Shown piece after piece: positions 7,361 through 15,597 of a DNA stretch of 64,000 nucleotides. Numbering within the stretch: position 1 is the first letter of the stretch; the number at the start of each line of letters is the position of its first letter. Location: the NCBI RefSeq assembly GCF_041365695.1, contig NZ_JBGFSJ010000001.1, positions 310,001 to 374,000 on the forward strand, read 5' to 3'. The position numbers and the translations under genes are program-made. The DNA is from Rhodosalinus sp041365695. GTDB lineage: Bacteria; Pseudomonadota; Alphaproteobacteria; Rhodobacterales; Rhodobacteraceae. The notes under the pieces are model-generated. The model was not told where the DNA came from. It did no database searches and saw nothing but the letters and a program-made list of their open reading frames with translations.

Positions 7361-8542
7361 ATGGTCTTTCCCTTCCGCCGCGCCGAGTCGCAGGCCCCCG
7401 AGCAGAAGGCATCTGCCACGGGACCGGTGCTTGCCTGGGCGAGCGCGGGCCGCGTGGCCTGGAGCCCGCGCGACACCGCGACGCTGACCCGCACGGGCTT
7501 TGCCGGAAACCCGGTAGGCTTTCGCGCCGTCAAGCTGATCGCCGAGGCCGCGGCCGCGCTGCCCCTCGTCCTTCAGGACCGCGCGCGGCGCTACGAGACG
7601 CATCCCATTCTCACGCTGCTCGCGCGGCCGAATCCCGTGCACGGGCGGGCCGAACTTCTGGAGGCGCTCTACGGCCAGCTTCTGCTCACCGGAAACGGCT
7701 ATCTCGAGGCCGTGGCGGGCGGCGAGGGCTGGCCGGTGGAACTGCACGTGCTGCGCTCGGACCGGGTGAGCCTCGTGCCCGGGGCCGACGGCTGGCCCGC
7801 CGCCTACGACTACACGGTGGGCGGGCGGAAGCACCGGTTCCACATGGACGAGCCACCCGCGCCGATCTGCCACGTGAAAAGCTTTCACCCCCAGGACGAT
7901 CATTACGGCCTTTCCCCGCTGCAACCCGCGGCGCAGGCCATCGACGTGCACAATTCCGCCTCGCGCTGGTCGAAGGCGCTTCTCGACAATGCGGCGCGGC
8001 CGTCGGGCGCGATCGTCTATACCGGCGCGGATGGCGCAGGCGGGCTCGGCGCCGAGCAGTACGACCGGCTCGTGGCGGAGATGGAGCGCTACCACCAGGG
8101 GGCGCGGAACGCCGGGCGGCCGATGCTTCTGGAAGGCGGACTCGACTGGAAACCGATGGGGTTTTCGCCCTCCGACATGGAGTTCCAGAAGACCAAGGAA
8201 GCTGCGGCGCGGGAGATCGCGCTCGCCTTCGGGGTGCCGCCGATGCTGCTCGGGATACCGGGGGACGCCACCTACGCCAACTACCAGGAGGCCAACCGGG
8301 CGTTCTACAGGCTGACCGTCCTGCCGCTTGCCCAGCGGGTGACCGCCAAGATCGCTGACTGGCTCTCGGGTTTCGGGGGTGCGGTGCTTGAGCTCGGTCC
8401 CGACCTCGACCAGGTGCCCGCCCTTGCCGCCGAGCGAGACGCGCAGTGGCGTCGGGTCGCGGCCGCGGAGTTCCTGACGAACGCCGAGAAGCGGCGGCTG
8501 CTCGGCCTGCCGGCCGAGCCGGACGGGGCCACGGATGAGTGA
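7361..8542 (+). CDS. GTA portal protein (RcGTA gp3-like)
   Basis: A 393-residue HK97-type portal. Twelve copies form the ring through which DNA enters and leaves the head. Family features include the N-terminal clip region, the central wing and stem, and the C-terminal segment around GVPPMLLG, which is characteristic of HK97 portals (about residues 291-298). The gene directly follows the terminase and precedes g3.5 and the protease, the normal head-gene order. The start ATG is preceded by a GAGGAG run. Its 3' end overlaps g3.5 by 8 bases. Confidence 0.92.
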   Translation: MVFPFRRAESQAPEQKASATGPVLAWASAGRVAWSPRDTATLTRTGFAGNPVGFRAVKLIAEAAAALPLVLQDRARRYETHPILTLLARPNPVHGRAELLEALYGQLLLTGNGYLEAVAGGEGWPVELHVLRSDRVSLVPGADGWPAAYDYTVGGRKHRFHMDEPPAPICHVKSFHPQDDHYGLSPLQPAAQAIDVHNSASRWSKALLDNAARPSGAIVYTGADGAGGLGAEQYDRLVAEMERYHQGARNAGRPMLLEGGLDWKPMGFSPSDMEFQKTKEAAAREIALAFGVPPMLLGIPGDATYANYQEANRAFYRLTVLPLAQRVTAKIADWLSGFGGAVLELGPDLDQVPALAAERDAQWRRVAAAEFLTNAEKRRLLGLPAEPDGATDE

Positions 8543-8765
8543 GCGGGCACGCTACGGTTTCGAGCCGTTCGACTGTGCCCCCGCGCTGCGCCTCGAGGCG
8601 CACGAGGCCATGGTCCGGCTCCAGTTCCAGACGCTGGAGGCGCGGCTCGCGCGGATCGAGCAGATGGTGGAACGACTGGAACGGCGGCTCTGGCTGACCG
8701 TCTACGGGATCGCGGGAATGATCCTCGCGCAGGCGGCGCAGTCGCTGATGCAGGGCGCGCCCTGA
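8535..8765 (+). CDS. GTA gp3.5-like small protein
   Basis: A 76-residue protein overlapping the portal gene by 8 bases. Residues 20-50 are strongly helical and charged (coiled-coil-like), and residues 52-70 form one hydrophobic, membrane-compatible segment. The corresponding RcGTA gene g3.5 has the same position and size. I know of no established enzymatic role and do not assign one. The membrane-anchored coiled-coil architecture suggests an assembly or membrane-interaction role, by inference only. Confidence 0.75.
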   Translation: MSERARYGFEPFDCAPALRLEAHEAMVRLQFQTLEARLARIEQMVERLERRLWLTVYGIAGMILAQAAQSLMQGAP

Positions 8766-8797
8766 GCGCGCCGGGAGGCCAGGGAAGGAATGGGGCG

Positions 8798-9349
8798 ATG
8801 GACATGGAAACGGGACTGGAGCGCAAGTTCTGCCGCGCGGGCGAGACGCTTTCGCTGGGCGAAGGCGCCGTGATCGCGGGCTATGCAAGTCTTTTCGGCG
8901 CCGGCGATACGGGCGGCGACGTGGTCGCCGAGGGCGCCTTCGCGGCCTCGCTGGCGCGCCTCGCCGCGGGTGGCGGGCGGGTACGGATGCTCTGGCAGCA
9001 TGACCCGCGCGAGCCGATCGGGGTCTGGGACGAGGTTCGCGAGGACAAGAAGGGCTTGCGTGTGCGCGGCCGGCTTCTCGAGGCCGTGGCCCGGGGCCGC
9101 GAGGCCGCCGCGCTGCTGGCGGCGGGCGCGATCGAGGGGCTTTCGATCGGCTACCGCGTGAAGCGCGCGCACCGCGACGCCGCGGGACGCCGTGTGCTCG
9201 AGGAAATCGAGCTGTGGGAGGTGTCGCTCGTCACCTTCCCGATGCTGCCGAGCGCCCGCGTGGCGGCGAAGGAGGATGCGGGCGCGGTCGCGCTTCGCGA
9301 GATGGCGCAGGTCTTCGAGACCGCGCGCCGCAGCCTGGCGGGCGACTGA
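8798..9349 (+). CDS. GTA prohead protease (RcGTA gp4-like, HK97 family)
   Basis: A 183-residue serine protease of the HK97 prohead family (U35/S78-like). It cleaves the scaffold-like N-terminal delta domain from the capsid protein during head maturation and is itself removed. The catalytic residues are visible: His68 in WQHDPREP, Ser116 in GLSIGY and the supporting Glu141 in WEVSLVTFP. The ATG at 8798 is followed by a second in-frame ATG two codons later. It lies directly upstream of its substrate, the capsid gene. Confidence 0.93.
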   Translation: MDMETGLERKFCRAGETLSLGEGAVIAGYASLFGAGDTGGDVVAEGAFAASLARLAAGGGRVRMLWQHDPREPIGVWDEVREDKKGLRVRGRLLEAVARGREAAALLAAGAIEGLSIGYRVKRAHRDAAGRRVLEEIELWEVSLVTFPMLPSARVAAKEDAGAVALREMAQVFETARRSLAGD

Positions 9350-9400
9350 ACCCGTCCCCCGAAAACACGCCGCGGTCGCGGCCAAGCGAGAGGAAACCGG

Positions 9401-10588
9401 ATGGAAACGCAGGAGGACGCGCCGGGCGGGCAGATCGCGCCTGTCGCGGAGGTGAAGCGCGCAGTGGTGGGTTTCACAAAGGATTTCAGGGAGTTCCGAG
9501 AAGGAATTCATCAAAGGCTTCAGCAACAGGAAGAACGGCTAGACATGCTTGACCGCAAGACAACGCTCGCCACGGCGACGACGACGCGCCCCGCGCTTTC
9601 GCGCGCCGATCACACCGACGCCCCGCACCGCAAGGCCTTCGCCGCCTACCTGCGCACGGGCGACGACGATCATCTGCGCGGACTCGAATTCGAGGGAAAG
9701 GCGATGTCGACCGCGGTGGCGGGCGACGGGGGCTACCTGATCGACCCGGAAACCGCGGCGACGATCCGTTCGGTCCTGGGCGGCGCGGGTTCCATCCGGC
9801 GGATCGCCAATGTCGTCGAGGTCGAGGCCAGCGCCTATGACGTGCTGATCGACACCAGCGAGGCGGGCGCGGGCTGGGCCAGCGAGGCGGGCCCGCAGGC
9901 CGAGACCGGGACGCCCACGGTCGACCGGATCTCGATCCCGCTTCACGAACTTTCGGCGCTGCCGAAATGCAGCCAGCGTCTTCTCGACGATGCGGCCTTC
10001 GACATCGAGGGCTGGCTGGCCGGGCGCATCGCGGAGAAGTTCGCCCGGGCCGAAGCTGCGGCCTTCGTGTCGGGCGACGGGACGGACAAGCCCACGGGGT
10101 TCCTGACCCACCCGGCGGTGGCGAACGACAGCTGGGCGTGGGACAGCCTGGGCTATGTGCCCACTGGCGCGACCGGCGCGTTCTCGGGCGCCGAGGCGCT
10201 GGTGGACCTCGTCTACGCGCTGGGCGCGCCCTACCGGGCCAATGCGAGCTTCGTGATGAACTCGAAGACGGCGGGCGCGGTGCGCAAGCTCAAGGACAAT
10301 GACGGGCGCTTCCTGTGGTCCGACGGCCTCGCCGCGGCAGAGCCGGCGCGGTTGCTGGGCTACCCGGTGCTGATCGCGGAGGACATGCCCGACATCGCCA
10401 GCGGTTCGGACGCCATCGCCTTCGGCGACTTCCGCGCGGGATACACGGTCGTGGAAAGGCCGGACCTGCGCGTGCTGCGCGACCCGTTCAGCGCGAAGCC
10501 GCATGTCCTCTTCTACGCCACGAAGCGCGTGGGCGGTGACGTGACCGACTTCGCCGCGATCAAGCTGCTGCGCTTCGCCGCGTCCTGA
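9401..10588 (+). CDS. GTA major capsid protein (RcGTA gp5-like, HK97 fold)
   Basis: A 395-residue HK97-type capsid protein. Residues about 15-55 are charged and coiled-coil-like, matching a delta domain that is cut off. The mature shell would begin near Ala101 after EGK (Lys100), because AMSTAVAGDGGYL is where the conserved fold starts; this site is inferred from the family. Later family signatures include ETGTP (E-loop region), SGDGTDKPTGFL and the P-domain near the C-terminus. The gene has a fair ribosome site (AGAGGAAA) and is followed by an imperfect hairpin at 10612-10652. Confidence 0.95.
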   Translation: METQEDAPGGQIAPVAEVKRAVVGFTKDFREFREGIHQRLQQQEERLDMLDRKTTLATATTTRPALSRADHTDAPHRKAFAAYLRTGDDDHLRGLEFEGKAMSTAVAGDGGYLIDPETAATIRSVLGGAGSIRRIANVVEVEASAYDVLIDTSEAGAGWASEAGPQAETGTPTVDRISIPLHELSALPKCSQRLLDDAAFDIEGWLAGRIAEKFARAEAAAFVSGDGTDKPTGFLTHPAVANDSWAWDSLGYVPTGATGAFSGAEALVDLVYALGAPYRANASFVMNSKTAGAVRKLKDNDGRFLWSDGLAAAEPARLLGYPVLIAEDMPDIASGSDAIAFGDFRAGYTVVERPDLRVLRDPFSAKPHVLFYATKRVGGDVTDFAAIKLLRFAAS

Positions 10589-10611
10589 CGCGGCGACGGC
10601 AAGCCAGAGCC

Positions 10612-10652
10612 GGTCCCGGCGGCGCCCACGCGCGCGGCCGGGGCCGGGGACC
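10612..10652 (+). repeat. Imperfect inverted repeat after the capsid gene
   Basis: GGTCCCGGC (10612-10620) and GCCGGGGACC (10643-10652) can pair over nine base pairs with one bulged G, around a 22-base GC-rich loop. It sits in the 79-base gap between capsid and connector genes and has no T-tract. Such a hairpin could stabilise the upstream capsid mRNA, which is needed in highest amount. Weak evidence. Confidence 0.3.
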
Positions 10653-10667
10653 AGTCGGAGAGGTTGG

Positions 10668-11267
10668 ATGATGCTGATCGATGAAGCCGGCGTGCCCGAC
10701 GCCGCGCTGCCGGTGACGGAGTTCACGGCCCATCTGCGGCTTGGCACGGGGTTTTCCGCCGAGACGCTTCAGGAGCCCGTGCTGCGGAGTTTCCTGCGGG
10801 CGGCCATCGCGGCGATCGAGGCGCGCACGGCCAAGGCGCTCGTCCGCCGCGTCTTTGCGCTGACGGTGCACGACTGGGCTGCGCGCGATGCGCATCCACT
10901 GCCCGTGGCGCCGGTGACGAGGCTGGTCTCGCTGGGCTTCCGCGACCGGGCGGGCACGGAAACGGCAAGCGGGCTTGACGTGGTCTGGCTGGCCGAGGAC
11001 GCGCATCGCCCGGTGCTGCGCGCCGCGGGTGGGGCGCTGCCGGCGATCCCTAGGGGGCAAAGCGCCGTGCTGCGCTTTGAGGCGGGCTACGCCGCGGCCT
11101 GGGGAGAGTTGCCGGCCGACCTCGGCCAGGCGGTGCTGCTGCTCGCGGCGCATTACTACGAATACCGTGATGCGACGTCGCTCGGCGGGGGGTGCATGCC
11201 CTTCGGCGTGACGAGCCTGATCGAGCGTTACCGCGCATTGCGGCTTCATGCCGGGGCGGGGCGGTGA
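10668..11267 (+). CDS. GTA head-tail connector (RcGTA gp6-like)
   Basis: A 199-residue protein of the phage gp6-like head-tail connector family. The N-terminal half is helical (PVLRSFLRAAIAAIEART), the middle has beta-rich segments, and the C-terminal AAHYYEYRD segment is characteristic of these adaptors. In RcGTA this adaptor ring attaches below the portal. The ATG at 10668 has GGAGAGG upstream. A second ATG follows at once, so the exact start is uncertain by one codon. The stop overlaps the GTG start of the next gene by 4 bases (GTGA). Confidence 0.85.
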   Translation: MMLIDEAGVPDAALPVTEFTAHLRLGTGFSAETLQEPVLRSFLRAAIAAIEARTAKALVRRVFALTVHDWAARDAHPLPVAPVTRLVSLGFRDRAGTETASGLDVVWLAEDAHRPVLRAAGGALPAIPRGQSAVLRFEAGYAAAWGELPADLGQAVLLLAAHYYEYRDATSLGGGCMPFGVTSLIERYRALRLHAGAGR

Positions 11268-11602
11268 GCGCGCCGCGGCTGAACCGGGCGCTGGTGCTGG
11301 AGGCGCCGGGCGAGGTGCCGGACGGCGCCGGTGGCTTCGTCCCGGGCTGGAGCGCGCTCGGAACGCTCTGGGCCGCGGTCACGCCGCGCGCGGCGCGCGA
11401 GGCGGCGGGCATGGCGGCGCCTCTGGCGCAGTCCGCCTACCGGGTCACCGTGCGCGCGGCGCGCCCCGGCGATCCGGCCCGTCCGCGGCCGGGCCAGCGC
11501 TTCGCAGAGGGCGAGCGGCGTTTCCGGATCCTCGCGGTGGCCGAGGCCGACCCGCACGGCCTCTATCTCGACTGCGTCTGCGACGAGGAGCTTTCGCAAT
11601 GA
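11264..11602 (+). CDS. GTA head-tail adaptor / stopper (RcGTA gp7-like)
   Basis: A 112-residue protein of the phage head-tail joining family, starting at GTG within the stop of gp6. It is predicted mainly beta-stranded with the pattern GWSALGTLWAAV near the N-terminus and RFRILAVAEAD near the C-terminus, both typical of this family. It probably forms the stopper ring between connector and tail terminator. Its stop overlaps the gp8 start (ATGA). Confidence 0.83.
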   Translation: MSAPRLNRALVLEAPGEVPDGAGGFVPGWSALGTLWAAVTPRAAREAAGMAAPLAQSAYRVTVRAARPGDPARPRPGQRFAEGERRFRILAVAEADPHGLYLDCVCDEELSQ

Positions 11603-12009
11603 GTTACGCGCTCGCGCCCGATCTTCAGAAGGCGGTTCATGGCCGCCTGTCGGCCGACCCGGCGCTCGCGGCGCTTGTGGCCGGCCATGTTTACGACGCG
11701 TTGCCGCCGGGCAAGCTGCCGCCGCTCTTCGTGCTTCTGGGCGACGAGACGGTGCGCGACCGGTCGGACGCCACCGCGCGTGGCGCGGACCACGACGTCA
11801 CCGTCTCCGTCGTCTCGGACGGGCGGGGCTTCGCCCCGGCGAAGGCGGCCGCCGCGGCGGTCTCGGACGCGCTTCTGGCGCCCGGGCTCTCGCTGGCGCG
11901 CGGGCATCTCGTCTCGCTCCGGTTCCGCCGCGCCGCGGCCCGGCGCGAAAAGCGCGGCCGCTATCGCCGCATCGATCTCGTGTTCCGCGTCCGCGTGGAC
12001 GAGGACTGA
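11599..12009 (+). CDS. GTA tail terminator (RcGTA gp8-like, DUF3168)
   Basis: A 136-residue protein of the DUF3168 family, which in tailed phages and RcGTA caps the tail tube and joins it to the head. Residues about 1-30 form a helix, followed by a beta-rich core (PLFVLLGDET, HDVTVSVVSD) and the final strand RYRRIDLVFRVRVDED. Start and stop are set by 4-base overlap upstream and by the strong ribosome site of the next gene downstream. Confidence 0.85.
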   Translation: MSYALAPDLQKAVHGRLSADPALAALVAGHVYDALPPGKLPPLFVLLGDETVRDRSDATARGADHDVTVSVVSDGRGFAPAKAAAAAVSDALLAPGLSLARGHLVSLRFRRAAARREKRGRYRRIDLVFRVRVDED

Positions 12010-12026
12010 CCGAAGGAGGACCGCGC

Positions 12027-12440
12027 ATGACCGCGCAGAACGGCAAGGATCTTCTGATCAAGGTGGATCTGACCGGTGACGGCCAGTTCCACACCATCGC
12101 GGGGCTGCGGGCCACGCGGGTGAGTTTCAACGCCGAGCAGGTGGACGTGACCAGCCTGGAAAGTCAGGGCGGCTGGCGCGAGTTGCTGGCCGGCGCCGGG
12201 GTCAAGTCGGCCGCCATCTCGGGTTCGGGCGTTTTCCGCGACGCGGCGACCGACGAGCGCGCCCGCCAGATCTTCTTCGACGGGGAGACGCCGGATTTCC
12301 AGGTGGTGATCCCGGGCTTCGGCACGGTGGACGGGGCGTTCCAGGTGACCGCGCTCGACTACGCGGGCAGCCACAACGGCGAAGCCACCTACGAGCTTTC
12401 CCTCGCCTCGGCGGGCGCCCTTCGGTTCACGGCGCTCTGA
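12027..12440 (+). CDS. GTA major tail tube protein (RcGTA gp9-like)
   Basis: A 137-residue protein of the phage major tail protein 2 (TP901-1) family, which polymerises into the hollow tail tube. Characteristic segments are the N-terminal GKDLLIKVD strand, VDVTSLES and the GSGVFRD turn. Of the small GTA genes it has one of the best ribosome sites (AAGGAGGA, 6 bases before the ATG), in line with a protein needed in many copies. Confidence 0.9.
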   Translation: MTAQNGKDLLIKVDLTGDGQFHTIAGLRATRVSFNAEQVDVTSLESQGGWRELLAGAGVKSAAISGSGVFRDAATDERARQIFFDGETPDFQVVIPGFGTVDGAFQVTALDYAGSHNGEATYELSLASAGALRFTAL

Positions 12441-12441
12441 G

Positions 12442-12765
12442 ATGGCCAATCCCTGGGCGGGCGAGGTGGAACTCGTCATCGATGGCAAGGCGCGGGTGAT
12501 GCGGCTCACCCTCGGGGCGCTGGCCGAGCTGGAGGCCGCGCTCGAGGCGGGATCGCTCCTCGATCTCGTGCGGCGCTTCGAGGAGGGGATTTTTTCCGCG
12601 CGCGACGTGCTGGCGCTGCTTGCGGCGGGGCTGCGGGGAGGCGGCGCCGACATGACGGCCGCAGATCTTGCCCGCGCCGAGATCGCGGGCGGGCCGCGGG
12701 CGGCGGCGCGGGCGGCCGCCGAACTTCTGGCGCGCGCCTTCATGGATCCCGGAGAGCCGTCGTGA
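12442..12765 (+). CDS. GTA gp10-like tail protein (gene transfer agent family)
   Basis: A 107-residue protein one base after gp9. It begins with a beta-hairpin-like segment (GEVELVIDGKARVMRL) followed by helices with a very Ala-rich C-terminal half. By position it corresponds to RcGTA g10, a likely tail-assembly chaperone, analogous to the pair of chaperone genes that sits between tail tube and tape measure in siphoviruses. Its stop overlaps the start of g10.1 by 4 bases. Confidence 0.75.
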   Translation: MANPWAGEVELVIDGKARVMRLTLGALAELEAALEAGSLLDLVRRFEEGIFSARDVLALLAAGLRGGGADMTAADLARAEIAGGPRAAARAAAELLARAFMDPGEPS

Positions 12766-12956
12766 CGGCGCGAATGGACTGGCCGGGGCTCTTGCGGGCT
12801 GGCGTGCGCGGGCTGGGGCTGGCGCCCGCCGAGGTCTGGGCGCTGACCCCGGCCGAATTGCGGCTGCTTCTGGGACCGGAGGCGGGAGTGGCGCCGATGC
12901 CGCGGGCGCGGCTCGACGAGCTGCTCGCGGCGTTTCCTGACGACATGGGAGACTGA
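12762..12956 (+). CDS. Phage tail assembly chaperone-like protein (gp10.1-like)
   Basis: A 64-residue protein starting at GTG inside the gp10 stop (GTGA). The segment LAPAEVWALTPAELRLLL resembles the short TAC (tail assembly chaperone) family, where a WxLTPxEL pattern is typical. With gp10 it takes the place of the lambda G/GT chaperone pair. Here it is a separate overlapping gene and no slippery heptamer is seen at the junction. One base separates it from the tape-measure gene. Confidence 0.75.
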   Translation: MTARMDWPGLLRAGVRGLGLAPAEVWALTPAELRLLLGPEAGVAPMPRARLDELLAAFPDDMGD

Positions 12957-12957
12957 G

Positions 12958-13623
12958 ATGGCTGACTACGAGGAGGCCGAGCGCCTCGAGGACCAGATCG
13001 ACGCCCTCGAGGCGAGTTTCGGCGCCGCGGCAGGCCTCGCGGCGGGCTTCGACGCCGAACTCAGGCGCATCCACGAGACGTTCAGCGCCACCGGCAAGGG
13101 CGTGGCGGAGCTCGAGTCGTCGCTGGGTCGGGGGCTACGCCGGGCCATCGACGGGATCGTGCTGGACGGGATGCGCGCCTCCGAGGCGCTGGAGGCGGTG
13201 GGCCGCTCGCTCGTCGCCACGGCTTACGGCGCCGCGGTGAAGCCCGTGACCGATCATTTCGGCGGGCTGATCGCGGACGCGGTGGGCGGGCTGTTCGGCG
13301 GGCTTTCCGGGTTCGCGTCGGGCGGCAGCTTCACGCAAGGGCGGGTGATGCCGTTCGCCGAGGGCGGGATCGTCACCCGGCCCACGCTCTTTCCCATGCG
13401 GGGCGGAACCGGGCTGATGGGCGAGGCGGGACCGGAGGCGATCCTGCCGCTCGCACGGGGCGCCGACGGGCGGCTCGGTGTGCGCTCCGGGCAGGGATCG
13501 GCGCGGCCCGTCACCGTGGTGGTCAACGTCACCACCCCCGACGTCGACGGCTTCCGCCGGTCGCAAGGCCAGATCGCCGCCGAGATGGGCCGTGCGCTCG
13601 CCCGCGGGCAGCGCTACCGCTGA
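12958..13623 (+). CDS. GTA tail tape measure protein (RcGTA gp11-like)
   Basis: A 221-residue protein, very short for a tape measure, which matches the short tail of RcGTA. Residues 1-55 are helical and charged. The middle (about 85-135) is Gly/Ala-rich with hydrophobic stretches (GGLIADAVGGLFGGL). The C-terminal GLMGEAGPEAILPLARGADGRL-type signature (about 145-165) is typical of phage and GTA tape-measure proteins. It sets tail length and is probably released during DNA ejection. Confidence 0.88.
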   Translation: MADYEEAERLEDQIDALEASFGAAAGLAAGFDAELRRIHETFSATGKGVAELESSLGRGLRRAIDGIVLDGMRASEALEAVGRSLVATAYGAAVKPVTDHFGGLIADAVGGLFGGLSGFASGGSFTQGRVMPFAEGGIVTRPTLFPMRGGTGLMGEAGPEAILPLARGADGRLGVRSGQGSARPVTVVVNVTTPDVDGFRRSQGQIAAEMGRALARGQRYR

Positions 13624-13632
13624 GGAGGGACC

Positions 13633-14265
13633 ATGGGCTTTCACGAGATCCGCTTTCCAAGCAACCTGAGCTTCGGATCGGTGGGCGGGCCGGAGCGCCG
13701 CACCGACGTGGTGACCCTCGCCAACGGGTTCGAGGAGCGCAACACGCCCTGGGCGCAGTCGCGGCGGCGCTATGACGCGGGCGTGGGCCTGCGGTCGCTC
13801 GACGACATCGAGACGCTCGTGGCGTTCTTCGAGGCGCGGCGCGGGCGGCTGCACGGGTTTCGCTGGAAGGACTGGGCGGACTTCAAGTCGTCGCGCCCCA
13901 GCCGGCCTGTCGCGCGGGACGATCAGCACCTTGGCGCGGGCGACGGGGCGACGCGGGCCTGGCAGCTCGTCAAGACCTACCGGTCCGGAGAGGGCGCCTA
14001 CACGCGGCGGATCGAGAAGCCGGTCTCCGGCACCGTCCGCGTGGCGGTGCAGGGCGACGCGCTGCGCGAGGGCGTCGATTTCGAAGTCGATGCGTCCACC
14101 GGCCTCGTGACGCTGGAGCGCGCGCCGGCGGCGGGCATGGAGATCACTGCGGGGTTCGAGTTCGACGTGCCGGTCAGGTTCGACACCGACGCGATCCAGA
14201 CCGGCGTGGCGAGTTTCCGCGCCGGCGAAATGCCCCGCGTGCCGGTGGTGGAGATCCGCACATGA
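13633..14265 (+). CDS. GTA distal tail protein (RcGTA gp12-like, DUF2460)
   Basis: A 210-residue member of DUF2460 (TIGR02217-like). The signature near the N-terminus (FPSNLSFGSVGGPERRTDVV) and the LHGFRWKDWADFKS segment (about residues 75-90) are hallmarks of this family. It forms the ring joining the tail tube to the baseplate. The ATG has a GAGGAGGGA ribosome site, and the stop overlaps the gp13 start by 4 bases. Confidence 0.9.
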   Translation: MGFHEIRFPSNLSFGSVGGPERRTDVVTLANGFEERNTPWAQSRRRYDAGVGLRSLDDIETLVAFFEARRGRLHGFRWKDWADFKSSRPSRPVARDDQHLGAGDGATRAWQLVKTYRSGEGAYTRRIEKPVSGTVRVAVQGDALREGVDFEVDASTGLVTLERAPAAGMEITAGFEFDVPVRFDTDAIQTGVASFRAGEMPRVPVVEIRT

Positions 14266-15149
14266 GCGACATGAACCCGACCCTGGCCGCGCATCTCGAG
14301 GGCGGCCTCACGACGCTGGCGCGCGCCTGGGCGCTGATCCGCACCGACGGGGTGGAGATGGGGTTCACCGATCACGACCGTCCGCTCGTCTTCGAGGGCA
14401 TCGCGTTCCGCCCCGACACCGGGCTGAGCGCCATGGCGCTTCAGCAGGGCACCGGGCTTGCGGTCGACAACACCGAGGCGCTGGGCGCGCTGTCGGATTC
14501 CGCGATCACGGAGGCCGACGTCGAGGCGGGCCGCTACGATGGCGCGGAGCTTCGGGTCTGGATCGTCGACTGGCAGGATCCGCGGGCGCACCATCTCGTC
14601 TTCCGGGGGCATATCGGCGAGATCCGGCGGATCGACGGCGCTTTCCGCGCCGAGGTTCGGGGGCTTTCGGATGCGCTCAACCGCCCGCTCGGGCGCGTCT
14701 TCCAGCGGCCCTGCACGGCCGTCCTGGGCGATGCCGCCTGCCGCTTCGACCTGTCGAGGCCCGGGTATGCCCACGAGGCCGCGGCCGTTTCGGCGGACCG
14801 CGGGCGGGTCTTCCGCCTTGCCCCGCTGCCCGGCTTCGCGCCGGGCTGGTTCGCGCACGGGCGGCTGACGGTGCTGGACGGGCCCGCGGCGGGGCTTTCC
14901 GGCGCGATCAAGCGCGACACGGCCGAAGAGACCGCGCGCGTCATCGAGCTTTGGGAGCCGCTGCGTGCCGTCGTCGGCGCGGGCACGCGACTGCGCCTCG
15001 AGGCGGGGTGCGACAAGCGCATGGAAACCTGTCGCCTGAAATTCGACAACCTTCTGAACTTTCGTGGTTTTCCGGATATTCCCGAGGAGGACTGGATGCT
15101 CGTTCATGCCGCGCAGTCGGGCAGCATCGGCGGCGGGAGCCGGCGCTGA
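14262..15149 (+). CDS. GTA baseplate hub (RcGTA gp13-like, DUF2163)
   Basis: A 295-residue protein of the DUF2163 / phage BR0599 family that forms the baseplate hub. It has four well-placed cysteines, Cys151 and Cys160 (C-x8-C) and Cys250 and Cys257 (C-x6-C), in the two most conserved blocks. The C-terminal NFRGFPDIPEEDW signature is diagnostic. A four-Cys set fits an iron-sulfur cluster, as is known for the lambda tail-tip protein gpL, but cluster binding is inference. The start overlaps gp12, and the next gene begins one base after the stop. Confidence 0.9.
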   Translation: MSDMNPTLAAHLEGGLTTLARAWALIRTDGVEMGFTDHDRPLVFEGIAFRPDTGLSAMALQQGTGLAVDNTEALGALSDSAITEADVEAGRYDGAELRVWIVDWQDPRAHHLVFRGHIGEIRRIDGAFRAEVRGLSDALNRPLGRVFQRPCTAVLGDAACRFDLSRPGYAHEAAAVSADRGRVFRLAPLPGFAPGWFAHGRLTVLDGPAAGLSGAIKRDTAEETARVIELWEPLRAVVGAGTRLRLEAGCDKRMETCRLKFDNLLNFRGFPDIPEEDWMLVHAAQSGSIGGGSRR

Positions 15150-15150
15150 G

Positions 15151-15597
15151 ATGGCGGCGCATGCGCGGATCGTGGTCGCCGCCGCGCGCGGCTGGATCGG
15201 AACGCCCTACCGCCACCAGGCGAGCGTGAAGGGGGCCGGCGCGGACTGTCTCGGGCTGCTGCGCGGGGTGTGGCGCGAGGTTCTGGGCACAGAGCCGGAG
15301 GCCGTCCCGCCCTACACGCCCGACTGGTCGGAGCCGCAGGGCGAAGAGCGGCTCTGGCGTGCGGCGGCGCGGCATCTCGTTGCCAAGCCGCTCGCCGCGG
15401 AGGCGCCGGGGGACGTCCTGCTCTTCCGGCTTCGGCGCGGCGCGGTGGCCAAGCATCTCGGCATCCAGGGGCGCACCGGCCGCGCGGCCAGCGTGATCCA
15501 CGCCTATTCGGGCCATGGCGTGGTGGAAAGTGCGCTCGGATCGCCCTGGCGGCGTTGCATCGTGGCCCGCTTCTCGTTTCCCGAAAGGACCCGCTGA
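15151..15597 (+). CDS. GTA NlpC/P60 cell-wall peptidase (RcGTA gp14-like)
   Basis: A 148-residue NlpC/P60 cysteine peptidase carried in the tail. The catalytic Cys33 lies in GADCLGLL, with His102 in AKHLGIQ and His117 in VIHAYSGHG completing the active site. In RcGTA this protein is thought to cut peptide cross-links of the recipient's peptidoglycan during DNA entry. The ATG at 15151 directly follows the gp13 stop; an in-frame start at 15064 would lie inside gp13 and is unlikely. The stop overlaps the gp15 start by one base. Confidence 0.92.
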   Translation: MAAHARIVVAAARGWIGTPYRHQASVKGAGADCLGLLRGVWREVLGTEPEAVPPYTPDWSEPQGEERLWRAAARHLVAKPLAAEAPGDVLLFRLRRGAVAKHLGIQGRTGRAASVIHAYSGHGVVESALGSPWRRCIVARFSFPERTR

